In this document: positions 27,077 to 35,666 of the stretch, in pieces | Layout of the letters: each line of letters opens with the position of its first letter | Position numbering within the stretch: position 1 is the first letter of the stretch | The notes under the pieces: generated by a model | Seen by the model: the letters and a program-made list of their open reading frames with translations, nothing else | What the model was told of the DNA's origin: nothing | Databases searched by the model: none | DNA from: an uncultured Lachnoclostridium sp. | GTDB taxonomy: Bacteria > Bacillota > Clostridia > Lachnospirales > Lachnospiraceae | Length of the DNA: 64,000 nucleotides | Direction of reading: 5' to 3' | NCBI GenBank assembly: GCA_902464595.1 | Contig: CABQJX010000003.1 | Location: forward strand, 9,502 to 73,501 | Made by a program: the position numbers and the translations under genes

Positions 27077-27664
27077 ATGCCTTTAGAGGAAAAAGAAGAA
27101 AAAAGAAAAAAAAGGAGCAGGAAGGAACAGGAGGAGCCCTTTAGCTGGAAAAAGGAGATCATCAGCTGGATCCAGATCATTGTGGCTGCTGTGATCATCG
27201 CCCTGTTCCTCAACAATGTGATCATTGCCAACAGCTATGTTCCCAGCGGTTCCATGGAGAATACCATTATGTCTAAGACACGGGTCATTGGTTCCCGGCT
27301 GTCCTATCTGACGAAGGATCCGGAGAGAGGGGATGTGGTGATCTTCCATTATCCAGATGATCCATCAGGAAAAACGTATTTTGTAAAGCGCATCATCGGC
27401 CTTCCCGGAGAGACGGTGACGGTGGTGGACGGAAAGGTGTATATTGACGGTTCGGACACTCCCCTGGATGAGCCTTATCTTCCGGAACCTATGGAGGGAT
27501 CTTACGGCCCCTATGAGATTCCGGAGGGCAGCTATTTCATGATGGGAGATAACCGGAATGATTCAAGGGATGCCAGATTTTGGAAAAATACCTATGTGGA
27601 GAAGGATCAGATCATTGCAAAGGTATTGTTCAGCTATTTTCCAAAAATTGGCCCGATCCATTAG
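27077..27664 (+). CDS. Signal peptidase I
   Basis: Membrane-bound serine protease that removes signal peptides. A charged N-terminus of about 30 residues, rich in Lys/Glu/Arg, precedes one membrane span (WIQIIVAAVIIALFLNNVII). The catalytic Ser is in VPSGSMENTI and the Lys in FVKRIIGLPGETV; GDNRNDSRDARFW is the third box. ATG 27077, after AGAGGAAA, is preferred to an upstream TTG at 27026. The 3' end overlaps the convergent AraC gene by 35 bases. Confidence 0.93.
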   Translation: MPLEEKEEKRKKRSRKEQEEPFSWKKEIISWIQIIVAAVIIALFLNNVIIANSYVPSGSMENTIMSKTRVIGSRLSYLTKDPERGDVVIFHYPDDPSGKTYFVKRIIGLPGETVTVVDGKVYIDGSDTPLDEPYLPEPMEGSYGPYEIPEGSYFMMGDNRNDSRDARFWKNTYVEKDQIIAKVLFSYFPKIGPIH

Positions 27665-28574
27665 AGTCCTGGATGGAATACCGCTTTCTGCGGTATTCCC
27701 TGGGCGAGCACCCCATTTTTTTATGAAATACCTTGGAAAAATAATTGGGATCCGTAAAACCGGCCCGGATAGCGATTTCTGTCATGGAAAGGCGTCCCTC
27801 CAACACATCGGGGATGCTTTTTTCGATGCGGTATTTTAAGAGGTATTCAAAGAGAGATTCCTTCATATACCCCTTAAAGATCCGGCAGCATTCGCTTTTG
27901 CAGATGTGGATATGGCGGGAAATATCCTCCAGGGTAATGTCGGACTGATAGGAGCTGTGTATGAAGGAGAGCATCTGGCGGATGCGCTCCTGATTTTTTT
28001 TGGCGGCTCCTGTCTGTACCCGGGAGGAGGGAGGGCAGTGGAGGTATAAAAGCTTCCAAAACTGAAAGAGCAGGCCCAGAATATCCATTTCGTATCCGGT
28101 TTTTTTCAGGGAATGAACCTGGATCGTGGAGGTTAAAAGAGAGATGGCTTCCCTGTGCCATTCCATGGAACCGTCAAAAAAGCAGGCGGAGAGCTGTTCA
28201 TCCCGCAGCAGGGGATCCACATAGGTTTTCTGGATCAGGCTTCCCTCGTAGCCCCAGAGAAGGCGGGGATGGAAAGTGATGGAGATATAGCGGCAATCTT
28301 CCCCATGCTCCATATGTCCGGAATGAAGGGTGTTGGAGTTACCGAACAGAGCCTGGCCTGCATGGGGATGAAAGATTTGGTCATTGATCTGATAAGTCAT
28401 GGAACCCTGGATAAAAAGCGTCAGTTCGATTTCTCTGTGCCAGTGCCATTCAAAGGAGCCTGACAGGAAGCGGGACAGGGCCTCGTCGCTGACTAACAGG
28501 GGAAAACCGTAGGTTCCGTGTTCTTTGAGTTCCTCTTTCCGTTCATTGGTGACGATCTGTATTTTGGGAGCCAT
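27630..28574 (-). CDS. AraC-family transcriptional regulator with cupin sensor domain
   Basis: Regulator of 314 residues. The N-terminal half is a cupin: FEWHWHREIELTLFIQGSM and FGNSNTLHSG carry the usual His-rich sugar- or ligand-sensing barrel. The C-terminal half is a double helix-turn-helix AraC domain ending MTEIAIRAGFTDPNYFSKVFHKK and SPREYRRKRY. The start at 28574 (AGGAAAGG upstream on the minus strand) fits the domain better than the longer version from 28709. Targets are unknown; the nearest candidates are the divergent AraC-like gene and the carrier at 29390. Confidence 0.85.
   Translation of the reverse strand: MAPKIQIVTNERKEELKEHGTYGFPLLVSDEALSRFLSGSFEWHWHREIELTLFIQGSMTYQINDQIFHPHAGQALFGNSNTLHSGHMEHGEDCRYISITFHPRLLWGYEGSLIQKTYVDPLLRDEQLSACFFDGSMEWHREAISLLTSTIQVHSLKKTGYEMDILGLLFQFWKLLYLHCPPSSRVQTGAAKKNQERIRQMLSFIHSSYQSDITLEDISRHIHICKSECCRIFKGYMKESLFEYLLKYRIEKSIPDVLEGRLSMTEIAIRAGFTDPNYFSKVFHKKMGCSPREYRRKRYSIQDSNGSGQFLENS
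27675..27723 (+). terminator. Perfect 10-bp hairpin between convergent genes, possible terminator
   Basis: GGAATACCGC (27675-27684) pairs perfectly with GCGGTATTCC (27690-27699) over a TTTCT loop, 11 bases after the signal peptidase stop. A run of T comes only at 27716, after a weak TGGG/CCCA stem. The hairpin is inside the last codons of the AraC gene on the other strand. Confidence 0.45.
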
Positions 28575-28861
28575 GGCGTATTCCTTTCCTGAGGCAGAAG
28601 TCATAGGAAAAAGTAAGTTCCTTCCTATTTCCTCAATATTGTCATGTTTTCTGCTGGCTATTTTAGCATTTTCTGAATAAAATCTCAATATATTCCTTTT
28701 TTTTCGCATGATGTTTAAGGAGAAAAGAGAATTGGGATCTATAATGGAGATGCATTCATTGACAGAGTGGTCTGTGCCTTCCCTGCTATTTTGAAAATAG
28801 ATAGAAATAAAAGCAGAAGGAGGCAGCGGGGCCGGAAAAGATTGGAACAGGGGAGAGGGAT

Positions 28862-29224
28862 ATGGAGCAGAACAGCTGCAGGGATAAATGGGAATATGTG
28901 GAACGAGTGATCGCTTATATGGGGGATCATCTGAAGGAAAGCCTGACTTTGAGGCAGTTAGCCAGGGAAGCAGGGCTTTCTGAGAGTTATCTCAATGTGG
29001 TTTTTAAGGAGTGCATCCGCCGTGCCCCCATGGATTATTATATCAATATGAAAATGGAGCAGGCCTGCCGCCTGCTCTGCACCACCGATCTGAGAGTCTG
29101 CCAGGTGGCGGGGCAGCTGGGATACGACAATCAATATTACTTTTCCAGGGCATTTAAAAAGGTGATGGGGCTGTCTCCGAAAGCATACAAGGAAAACAGC
29201 CTTCCAGACAGCCTGACGGTTTGA
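28862..29224 (+). CDS. Stand-alone AraC-type DNA-binding protein
   Basis: Protein of 120 residues made almost entirely of one AraC double helix-turn-helix: LTLRQLAREAGLSESYLNVVF as the first motif and VAGQLGYDNQYYFSRAFKKV as the second, ending SPKAYKE. No sensor domain is present, so it may act like SoxS/MarA-type regulators controlled by abundance. The 287 bases between it and the minus-strand AraC gene contain no further gene; a TTGACA at 28759-28764 lacks a well-spaced -10. Confidence 0.85.
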   Translation: MEQNSCRDKWEYVERVIAYMGDHLKESLTLRQLAREAGLSESYLNVVFKECIRRAPMDYYINMKMEQACRLLCTTDLRVCQVAGQLGYDNQYYFSRAFKKVMGLSPKAYKENSLPDSLTV

Positions 29225-29328
29225 AGCTTCCCAGGGCAGCATCCTAACGATTCTTGTTACCTTCAAGGGGACAAAAAGATGTATGGATGAACTGCTGTAA
29301 AATGCGGAAACTTAGGGAAAAAATAATC

Positions 29329-29357
29329 TTGTTAAATCCGTCCGGTTGAGATACAAT
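29329..29357 (+). promoter_or_regulatory. Sigma-A-like promoter of the YfcC carrier gene
   Basis: TTGTTA (29329-29334), a 17-base spacer and TACAAT (29352-29357), 33 bases upstream of the ATG of the carrier gene. Confidence 0.7.
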
Positions 29358-29389
29358 AAATCGAGCAAAAAACAAAGGAGATAGAGATT

Positions 29390-31132
29390 ATGCAATTCAG
29401 ATCAAAAAAGAACGTCCCTTTAGAAGGACGGGACTTTACAAAGATGAAAACGCCCCACACCTATGCAATTATCTTTGTGGCTGTGCTGGCCTGCTGGCTT
29501 CTGACGTATCTGATCCCTGCGGGAAAATTCAGTACCCATGATGTGGAGTACATTGACGCCAACGGCGCAGTCAAGACAAAGACCGTGCTGATGGCAGATA
29601 CCTTCCGTTACAGCTATCCATTGGATACAGCTGCGGTAAAGGAAGAACTGGTTTCCATGAGTAAAGATGAAGGGCTGATGGAGTCTCTGGGGGTAGAGGG
29701 TGAGGCCCTTGCTGGATTTTTGGAAACAGATGCCTCCCAGTGGACCCAGGAGGACTTAGATGAACTGGGACTGACCGATGATGTGCTTTATGGACAGTAT
29801 GGCCTTTCTGTCTACGATACAACGAAGAAGCTCCATAAGACGGCAGGGCTATGGGGAACCGAGGATTTCGGCGGATTTGGATTTTTAAATTATGTGTTTG
29901 AAGGTTTGGTCACAGGAGACCGTTCCGGTTCAGCGGTGGGTATCTGCGCCTTGATCCTGGTAGTGGGAGGTTCCTTTGGGATCATTATGAAGACCGGGGC
30001 GATTGACGCCGGAATTTACGCGTTTATCAAGAAAACCAGAGGGTTAGAGCGCCTGGCCCTGCCTCTTTTGTTTATCCTGTTTTCCTTAGGCGGCGCTACC
30101 TTTGGCATGGCGGAGGAATGTATTCCTTTTTCCATGATCATGGTTCCTTTTGTCATTGCTTTAGGCTACGATTCGATCGTGGCAGTTACCGTCACTTATG
30201 TAGCTTCCCAGGTGGGAAATGCAGTGTCCTGGATGAGCCCCTTCTCCGTGGCGGTGGCCCAGGGGATCGCAGGCATCCCGGTTCTGTCGGGAGCAGGCTT
30301 CCGTCTGATCCTGTGGTGCATTGTCACACTCCTTTCAGCGGGATATATGATGTTCTACGCAGAGAAGGTTAGGAAAAATCCGAAGCACTCAGTGGCATAT
30401 GAGACGGATGCCTATTTCCGCGGAAGAATGGACAGCACACCGGAGGAAGAACGGGAGTTTAACCTGGGACATAAACTGATCCTTTTAGAGATGCTGGCAG
30501 TTTTGGTGTGGATCATATGGGGCGTGACCCAGAAGGGATACTATATTCCTGAGATCGCTTCCCAGTTTTTTGTGATGGGATTTGCAGCTGGTGTTATTGC
30601 CATCCTCTTTCGATTGAATGGAATGACCATAAACGGCATGGCTGCTGCCTTCCAGGGCGGCGTGGCGGATCTTGCAGGGACAGCGGTAGTCGTGGGTATG
30701 GCCAAGGGGATCCTTCTGGTTCTGGGAGGAGCAGAGGCAAACGTGCCTTCCACCCTCAATACGATCCTGTATGGGATCGGAACGGCTCTGTCAGGAGTCC
30801 CGGCCTTTATCGGAGCGCTGTTTATGTATCTGTTCCAGAGCTGCTTTAACCTGATCGTCACCTCCAACTCCGGTCAGGCGGCCCTTACCATGCCTATTAT
30901 GGCTCCTTTGGCTGACTTGGTAGGAGTAAGCCGTCAGATCGCAGTCCTGGCCTTCCAGATGGGGGCAGGCTTTGTGGATGCCTTCACACCTGTTTCTGCC
31001 AGCTTGATCGGCGTGCTGGGTGTAGCCAGGCTGGATTGGGGAAAATGGGCCAAATTCCAGATCAAGATGCAGGCATTTTTCTTCCTTATGGGTACGGCGG
31101 CGATTGCAGCGGCAATTGCAGTGAACCTGTAG
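29390..31132 (+). CDS. YfcC-family membrane carrier
   Basis: Membrane protein of 580 residues, with about 12 hydrophobic segments, in the YfcC (COG1288) branch of C4-dicarboxylate/basic amino acid anaerobic carriers. The pattern PHTYAIIFVAVLACWLLTYL, then a long periplasmic insert (about residues 50-160), then FGMAEECIPFSMIMVPF, VGNAVSWMSPFSVAVAQGIA and TSNSGQAALTMPIMAPL matches that family. YfcC proteins are usually called arginine/ornithine antiporters or amino acid carriers, often without proof. It has its own promoter and terminator, so is monocistronic. Confidence 0.85.
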   Translation: MQFRSKKNVPLEGRDFTKMKTPHTYAIIFVAVLACWLLTYLIPAGKFSTHDVEYIDANGAVKTKTVLMADTFRYSYPLDTAAVKEELVSMSKDEGLMESLGVEGEALAGFLETDASQWTQEDLDELGLTDDVLYGQYGLSVYDTTKKLHKTAGLWGTEDFGGFGFLNYVFEGLVTGDRSGSAVGICALILVVGGSFGIIMKTGAIDAGIYAFIKKTRGLERLALPLLFILFSLGGATFGMAEECIPFSMIMVPFVIALGYDSIVAVTVTYVASQVGNAVSWMSPFSVAVAQGIAGIPVLSGAGFRLILWCIVTLLSAGYMMFYAEKVRKNPKHSVAYETDAYFRGRMDSTPEEEREFNLGHKLILLEMLAVLVWIIWGVTQKGYYIPEIASQFFVMGFAAGVIAILFRLNGMTINGMAAAFQGGVADLAGTAVVVGMAKGILLVLGGAEANVPSTLNTILYGIGTALSGVPAFIGALFMYLFQSCFNLIVTSNSGQAALTMPIMAPLADLVGVSRQIAVLAFQMGAGFVDAFTPVSASLIGVLGVARLDWGKWAKFQIKMQAFFFLMGTAAIAAAIAVNL

Positions 31133-31184
31133 GAGAAGCGGCAGGGTTTGAATTGCCCTGGAAATTGATAGGATTGTGATGGAC

Positions 31185-31237
31185 AAAACACTGCTGTAAT
31201 GCTCAGAGGGCAAGAGGATTGCAGCGGTGTTTTTTTA
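31185..31237 (+). terminator. Rho-independent terminator after the YfcC gene
   Basis: A 14-bp stem (31187-31200 with 31218-31231, two G-T pairs) with a 17-base loop, followed by a run of seven T. Confidence 0.92.
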
Positions 31238-31247
31238 AATCATATTA

Positions 31248-31276
31248 TTGACATATGCCAAAAACAGGGGTATGAT
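31248..31276 (+). promoter_or_regulatory. Near-consensus sigma-A promoter for the DUF134/MinD operon
   Basis: TTGACA (31248-31253), 17-base spacer, TATGAT (31271-31276): perfect -35 and 5 of 6 at -10. It overlaps the first codons of the longest possible version of the downstream gene, which argues against a start at 31248. Confidence 0.88.
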
Positions 31277-31316
31277 AAAGGAAAGGTGCACCAAAGTACT
31301 GGAGGAGGTGAAGGGT

Positions 31317-32039
31317 GTGCCAAGACCGAGAAAATGCAGAAAAGTATGCCAGATGCCCCTGGCAACCGAGTTTCGGCCCATGGGGGATATTTCATGTGGT
31401 TCCGCTGTGATCCTGACGGTGGATGAATACGAGGCGATCCGCCTGATCGACAAACAGGGTTTTTCTCAGGAGGAATGCAGCACCTACATGAAGGTGGCCA
31501 GAACCACTGTGCAGATGATCTACAATTCTGCAAGAAAGAAACTGGCGGACGCGTTGGTAGATGGCCTGGCCCTTCGCATTGAGGGCGGCGATTATCAGCT
31601 CTGTGACGGAAAGGAAGAATATTGCGGCTGTGGCGGCTGCAAGCGTCATCGCCGGGGCTGTGCACTGAAGATCAAGGAGGATGGAAAGATGAAAATTGCA
31701 GTTCCTTTGGATGAAAATAAGCAGGACGTCTGTATTGTACTGTCCCGCGCGCCTTATTTCCTGTTTCAGGAGAATGGGACGGATACCATTGTGGAGAATC
31801 CTGCTGCCCAGGCGAACAGCGGCGCAGGGATCCAGGCAGCCCAATTCCTGCTTGATCAAAAGGTTGATGTGCTGATCACCGTCCGCTGCGGACAGAATGC
31901 AGCAGATGTGTTTCAGGCAGCAAATATGAAAATCTATCAATCCGCCAATAAAGCCGCAGCGGATGATCTGGCCGCTTGGAAAGAGGGAAAGCTTGCCGAA
32001 TTGACCAAGTTCCATGGCGGTTTTCACGGTGTGAGATGA
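31317..32039 (+). CDS. DUF134 DNA-binding protein fused to a NifX-type domain
   Basis: Protein of 240 residues. Residues 1 to about 100 are DUF134 (PRPRKCRKVCQMP, then a sigma70-like region LTVDEYEAIRLIDKQGFSQE and YMKVARTTVQMIYNSARKKLA), followed by a Cys-rich CGCGGCKRHRRGC. From residue 125 (MKIAVPLDENKQ) comes a dinitrogenase iron-molybdenum cofactor-type domain (NifX/NifB C-terminus). GTG 31317 follows GGAGGAGG and is preferred. A second site AAGGAGG (31674-31680) is 8 bases before the internal ATG 31689, so the NifX part may also be made alone. Likely a metal-cluster-linked regulator (inference). Overlaps the next gene by 4 bases. Confidence 0.85.
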   Translation: MPRPRKCRKVCQMPLATEFRPMGDISCGSAVILTVDEYEAIRLIDKQGFSQEECSTYMKVARTTVQMIYNSARKKLADALVDGLALRIEGGDYQLCDGKEEYCGCGGCKRHRRGCALKIKEDGKMKIAVPLDENKQDVCIVLSRAPYFLFQENGTDTIVENPAAQANSGAGIQAAQFLLDQKVDVLITVRCGQNAADVFQAANMKIYQSANKAAADDLAAWKEGKLAELTKFHGGFHGVR

Positions 32040-32860
32040 AAATTGCCTGTTTAAGCGGTAAGGGCGGCGCAGGAAAAACACTGGTGGCAGTCAATCTGAT
32101 TGCCGCGGCAGGGGCCGGAACCTATATCGACTGTGATGTGGAGGAGCCCAACGGACGGCTGTTCTTAAAGCCGGAAAACCTGCAGACGGAAACAGTCAGC
32201 ACATTGCTGCCGGATTTTGATGGGGACAAATGTACTGGCTGCAGACAGTGTGTGGAATTTTGCCGCTTTCATGCCATTATGTATATCAAAGAAAAACCGA
32301 TGGTCTTTCCCGAGGTCTGTCACAGCTGCGGCGGCTGCATGCTGGTATGCCCGGAGAATGCTATAACTGAAAAAAACAAACCCATCGGAGTACTTGAAAT
32401 GGGAAACCACGGGAAGATCCGTGCAGTGACAGGTATTTTGAATCCCGGGGAGGCTACTGGCGTTCCGGTCATCCGTCAGGCGCTGAAGAAGGGGGAAGGC
32501 CTGACTGTTATTGACTGTCCGCCTGGAAGCGCCTGCCCTGTAATGGAGAGTGTTATGGAGGCTGATTACTGTGTTCTGGTAGCGGAACCTACGGCTTTTG
32601 GCTTTCACAATTTCCAGATGATCTGCGAATTAGTGACGCTGCTTGGAAAGCCCTGCGGTGTGGTTATTAATAAGCAGGACGAACCCTATGAACCACTGGA
32701 TAGATTTTGTGAGGAAAGAGGGATTCCTGTTCTTGCAAAGATCCCCTATGAACCTCGGATCGCCTCCATGGCTGCCAAAGGGCAGATCCTGGCAGAACAG
32801 GATGATGTATTCCACTCCCTGTTTTGCAGTCTTCTTCAAACGATCGGAGGTGCTTTATGA
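32036..32860 (+). CDS. MinD/Mrp-type ATPase with inserted ferredoxin domain (first)
   Basis: Protein of 274 residues. The deviant Walker A SGKGGAGKT (7-15) marks the ParA/MinD/Mrp class. Two 4Fe-4S binding motifs, CTGCRQCVEFC and CHSCGGCMLVC, are inserted near residues 60-110. IDCPPGSACPV is the Walker B region. These paired iron-sulfur P-loop ATPases are found in anaerobes beside NifX-like proteins and are thought to help build or carry Fe-S clusters; the client is unknown. Overlaps both neighbours by 4 bases. Confidence 0.88.
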   Translation: MKIACLSGKGGAGKTLVAVNLIAAAGAGTYIDCDVEEPNGRLFLKPENLQTETVSTLLPDFDGDKCTGCRQCVEFCRFHAIMYIKEKPMVFPEVCHSCGGCMLVCPENAITEKNKPIGVLEMGNHGKIRAVTGILNPGEATGVPVIRQALKKGEGLTVIDCPPGSACPVMESVMEADYCVLVAEPTAFGFHNFQMICELVTLLGKPCGVVINKQDEPYEPLDRFCEERGIPVLAKIPYEPRIASMAAKGQILAEQDDVFHSLFCSLLQTIGGAL

Positions 32861-33720
32861 AACGGCTTCTGATTTTGAGCGGAAAGGGCGGAACCGGCAA
32901 GACTACTACGGCAGCCGCTTTTATCCGTTTTGCACAGGCGAGGGCAATGGCTGACTGTGACGTGGACGCCCCGAACCTGCATCTGGTATCTGCGCAGACA
33001 GTCCAACCGGTTATTTCTGAATTTCTGGGCGGCGACAAAGCTGGGATCGATCCGGCGAAATGTGTGGGCTGCGGCCTTTGCCAAAAACATTGCCGTTTTG
33101 ATGCCATCGAAGAAAAAAACGGCCGCTATACTGTCAACGAATATGCCTGTGAGGGATGCGGTGTCTGTGATTACATTTGTCCGCAAAAGGCTGTAACCCT
33201 GCGCACGGATGTGGCTGGCCGTAAAGAGCTGTATCTGGGTGAGACAGTATTTTCTACAGCAGCTCTGAAAATGGGCCGGGGAAACTCCGGCAAGCTGGTG
33301 ACAGATGTAAAGATGGCTATGCTGAAGCATGCACCTGACACACCGATTGCCATTATCGACGGTTCTCCTGGCATTGGCTGTCCGGTGATCGCCTCAGTCA
33401 GCGGCATGGATCTGGTGCTGGTGGTGGCGGAGCCAAGCCTTTCCGGCATAAGTGATTTAAAGCGGTTGGTCAAAACCGCGAAGACATTCCAGGCCAAGCT
33501 GGCCGTATGTGTCAACAAATGGGATGTGAGTCCTGAAAATACCTGTGTGATCCAGGACTTTTGTAAGGAGGGATCCATTCCCTTTGTGGGAAAGATCCCC
33601 TATGATAAAAGCGCATCAAGAGCGATCAATACAGGGCTTTCCCTTGCGGATCTGGATTGTCCCGCAGGGAGGGCACTGAAAGATATTTATAAAAACACGA
33701 TTCAATTATTGAATGAATGA
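32857..33720 (+). CDS. MinD/Mrp-type ATPase with inserted ferredoxin domain (second)
   Basis: Protein of 287 residues, paralog of the upstream ATPase, with SGKGGTGKTTTAAAF at the N-terminus, CVGCGLCQKHC and CEGCGVCDYIC cluster motifs, and IDGSPGIGCPV as Walker B. The pair probably works as a heterodimer, as its genes are always adjacent in the families I know. AGGTGCTTT before the ATG at 32857 overlaps the upstream coding end. Confidence 0.88.
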   Translation: MKRLLILSGKGGTGKTTTAAAFIRFAQARAMADCDVDAPNLHLVSAQTVQPVISEFLGGDKAGIDPAKCVGCGLCQKHCRFDAIEEKNGRYTVNEYACEGCGVCDYICPQKAVTLRTDVAGRKELYLGETVFSTAALKMGRGNSGKLVTDVKMAMLKHAPDTPIAIIDGSPGIGCPVIASVSGMDLVLVVAEPSLSGISDLKRLVKTAKTFQAKLAVCVNKWDVSPENTCVIQDFCKEGSIPFVGKIPYDKSASRAINTGLSLADLDCPAGRALKDIYKNTIQLLNE

Positions 33721-33735
33721 AAAGGAGAAATTACT

Positions 33736-34098
33736 ATGAAAATTGCAGTAGCAGCTATGGGAAATCAGGTCGCCGGCCATTTTGGCCATTGTGAGAACTT
33801 TATCTTTTTTGATACTGCTGACGGTAAGATCACAGCAGTCAATTCCGTTCCAAATCCTGGCCATCGTCCGGGCTTTTTACCTAACTTTCTTGCAGACAAT
33901 GGGGCTCAGGTTATCATCTCCGGCGGTATGGGCGGCGGCGCAGTTGACATTTTCAACGAGCGCGGTGTGGAAGTGATAATCGGAGTGCAGGGTGACGCTC
34001 AGACAGCTGTGGAAACCTATCTGCGCGGAGAGCTGGCCTCCACCGGTTCCATTTGCCATGAGCATGAGCATGCAGATGAGTGCGGAGAGCATCATTAA
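33736..34098 (+). CDS. NifX/NifB-type dinitrogenase cofactor domain protein with His-rich tail
   Basis: Protein of 120 residues. KIAVAAMGNQVAGHFGHCENF is the usual opening of the dinitrogenase iron-molybdenum cofactor family, which binds Fe-S or Fe-Mo clusters. The last 15 residues (CHEHEHADECGEHH) are a metal-binding His/Cys/Glu tail. AAAGGAG lies before the ATG. It is the last gene of the operon; no nitrogenase genes are seen in this window. Confidence 0.88.
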   Translation: MKIAVAAMGNQVAGHFGHCENFIFFDTADGKITAVNSVPNPGHRPGFLPNFLADNGAQVIISGGMGGGAVDIFNERGVEVIIGVQGDAQTAVETYLRGELASTGSICHEHEHADECGEHH

Positions 34099-34184
34099 TC
34101 CTGTGATAGAATCCCAGAAATAAAAGCAGGATGATGCAGTCTCCATGGACTGTGGATGACAGAAGTATAAATCGGAAGACCTTG

Positions 34185-34216
34185 TCGCCTGTCGGATATA
34201 TTGGCAGGCGATTTTT
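34185..34216 (+). terminator. Rho-independent terminator after the MinD/NifX operon
   Basis: TCGCCTGTC (34185-34193) pairs with GGCAGGCGA (34203-34211), a 9-base loop, then TTTTT. The 351 bases between 34098 and 34450 hold this terminator and the next promoter and no gene. Confidence 0.85.
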
Positions 34217-34366
34217 ATTGTTTCATGAAAACACTTCCATCGTCTTGTGTATTATCTTGCGTATTTTTCTCTTTATTATCCAAGTATCGGCAGCAAATTT
34301 CAATTCCTACAACAATGTGTGATTGAAAATCGAAAGATTGTCATACAAATTCAAAAATCCGTCTCA

Positions 34367-34395
34367 TTGTTTGTGTATTGTATATAATGTATAAT
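34367..34395 (+). promoter_or_regulatory. Sigma-A-like promoter for the sugar ABC operon
   Basis: TATAAT at 34390-34395 with TTGTTT (34367-34372) 17 bases upstream; a second TATAAT overlaps at 34383-34388. It lies 55 bases before the substrate-binding protein ATG. Confidence 0.65.
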
Positions 34396-34449
34396 TAATA
34401 TCGTATAAAGAAGCAAAATATAGTGTATATCACTACAAGGGAGGTTTCT

Positions 34450-35583
34450 ATGAAAAGATTGATGAGTGTAGTTACGGCGGTTTCACTTATGGCAATGTCG
34501 ATGACAGGGTGTACGACTTCAAACCAGACGGCGGAGTCATCTTCCGCTGCAGCCGAAGCGGTTCAGGAGACAAAGGAGGAGAAAACTCAGGAATCTGGCA
34601 GTGCGGAAGAAAAAAAGGAAGAAGGGGAAACAGAAGAAAAAGCGCAGGGGGAAAGTAAGGCGGAAGATGGTTATGCAGTAAAGCCAAGGCAGATCACAGA
34701 CAGGAAGGTAAAGCTGGGATTGATTCCGGTGACAATGAATACAGCATATACTATGACTATTAACGGAGCGAAAAAGCATATTGCGGAGACAGGAGACAAG
34801 ATCGAACTCATTGTCCAGGCACCTTCCAGTAATGCCAGCACCATTACGGAACAGGGAAATATCATGGAGACAATGATACAGCAGGGTGTGGATGCGATCG
34901 CTCTGGCAACGGAATCCGACGAATCCATGCTTCCTTATCTGAGAGAGGCGGCAGAAGCGGATGTTCCAGTATTTCTGTTCAATATGACAGAAATCAATGA
35001 GGAGAATATCTATTATGTTTCCAGTATCGGATACGATCAGGAAAAAGCTGGATATGAGATCGGACAGTGGATCAATGAGAATCTGGGCGCAGATCCCCAG
35101 AAGATCGCAGTCCTGGAAGGATATGCAGGGATTGTTAATACAAAGAGAATGGATGGCTTTAAAGCTGCCATTGGCGACAATGAAAACCTTCCTATTGTAG
35201 CTTCTCAGACAGCAGAGTGGACAAGGGAGAAGGGGCAGAGCGTCACGGAGAGTATTTTGACCTCAAACCCAGACATTACCGTGTTGTATGGGCCTTACGA
35301 TGAAATGGTCTTAGGCGGTCTCACTGTGATCAAAGAGCGGAATCTGCTGGATCAGATCGCGGTAGTAGGATTTGGCTGTACCAAGGATGGAGTAGCTGCG
35401 ATCGAGGCCGGAGAGATGAAGGCTACAATTGATGTAGGAGAATACGGAACTGGATTTGACATCGTGGATGCGGTAACGGATTTCTGTATCAATGGCAAGG
35501 AAGTAGAAAAGGTGATCAACAGGCCGTCAAAGGTATATGATATTACAAATCTGGATGAGCTTGACAGAGTGATATTTGAATAG
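34450..35583 (+). CDS. Sugar ABC transporter substrate-binding lipoprotein
   Basis: Lipoprotein of 377 residues: signal peptide, lipobox ending MTGC with Cys21, then an acidic, repetitive Glu/Lys/Ser linker of about 50 residues. The folded part is a type I periplasmic-binding domain (family 4, RbsB-like): KLGLIPVTMNTAYTMTING, NIMETMIQQGVDAIALAT and TSNPDITVLYGPYDEMVLGG. It would capture a sugar or related small molecule for the RbsA/RbsC-type proteins downstream. ATG 34450 follows AAGGGAGG. A terminator-like hairpin after the stop probably reduces expression of the rest of the operon. Confidence 0.9.
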   Translation: MKRLMSVVTAVSLMAMSMTGCTTSNQTAESSSAAAEAVQETKEEKTQESGSAEEKKEEGETEEKAQGESKAEDGYAVKPRQITDRKVKLGLIPVTMNTAYTMTINGAKKHIAETGDKIELIVQAPSSNASTITEQGNIMETMIQQGVDAIALATESDESMLPYLREAAEADVPVFLFNMTEINEENIYYVSSIGYDQEKAGYEIGQWINENLGADPQKIAVLEGYAGIVNTKRMDGFKAAIGDNENLPIVASQTAEWTREKGQSVTESILTSNPDITVLYGPYDEMVLGGLTVIKERNLLDQIAVVGFGCTKDGVAAIEAGEMKATIDVGEYGTGFDIVDAVTDFCINGKEVEKVINRPSKVYDITNLDELDRVIFE

Positions 35584-35591
35584 CATATGCG

Positions 35592-35627
35592 AAAATGCCT
35601 GCATAGTAACACTTTGCGGGCATTTTT
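35592..35627 (+). terminator. Attenuator-type terminator after the binding protein gene
   Basis: AAAATGCCTGCA (35592-35603) pairs over 12 bases with TGCGGGCATTTT (35615-35626), followed by a T-rich end. Its place just after the binding protein gene fits the usual partial termination that gives excess binding protein. Confidence 0.82.
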
Positions 35628-35666
35628 AACGGTTAAACCGGACAAAAAAGAAAGCGGGGAACAGGA

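Noticed and set aside
31248..31316. Longer N-terminus for the DUF134 protein
   Set aside because: The start codon would be the TTG of a consensus -35 box; GTG 31317 has GGAGGAGG at the right distance and begins with the family motif PRPRKCR.
31392..32081. Minus-strand open frame of 229 codons
   Set aside because: Opposite the DUF134-NifX gene, whose motifs, promoter and ribosome-binding site are all clear.
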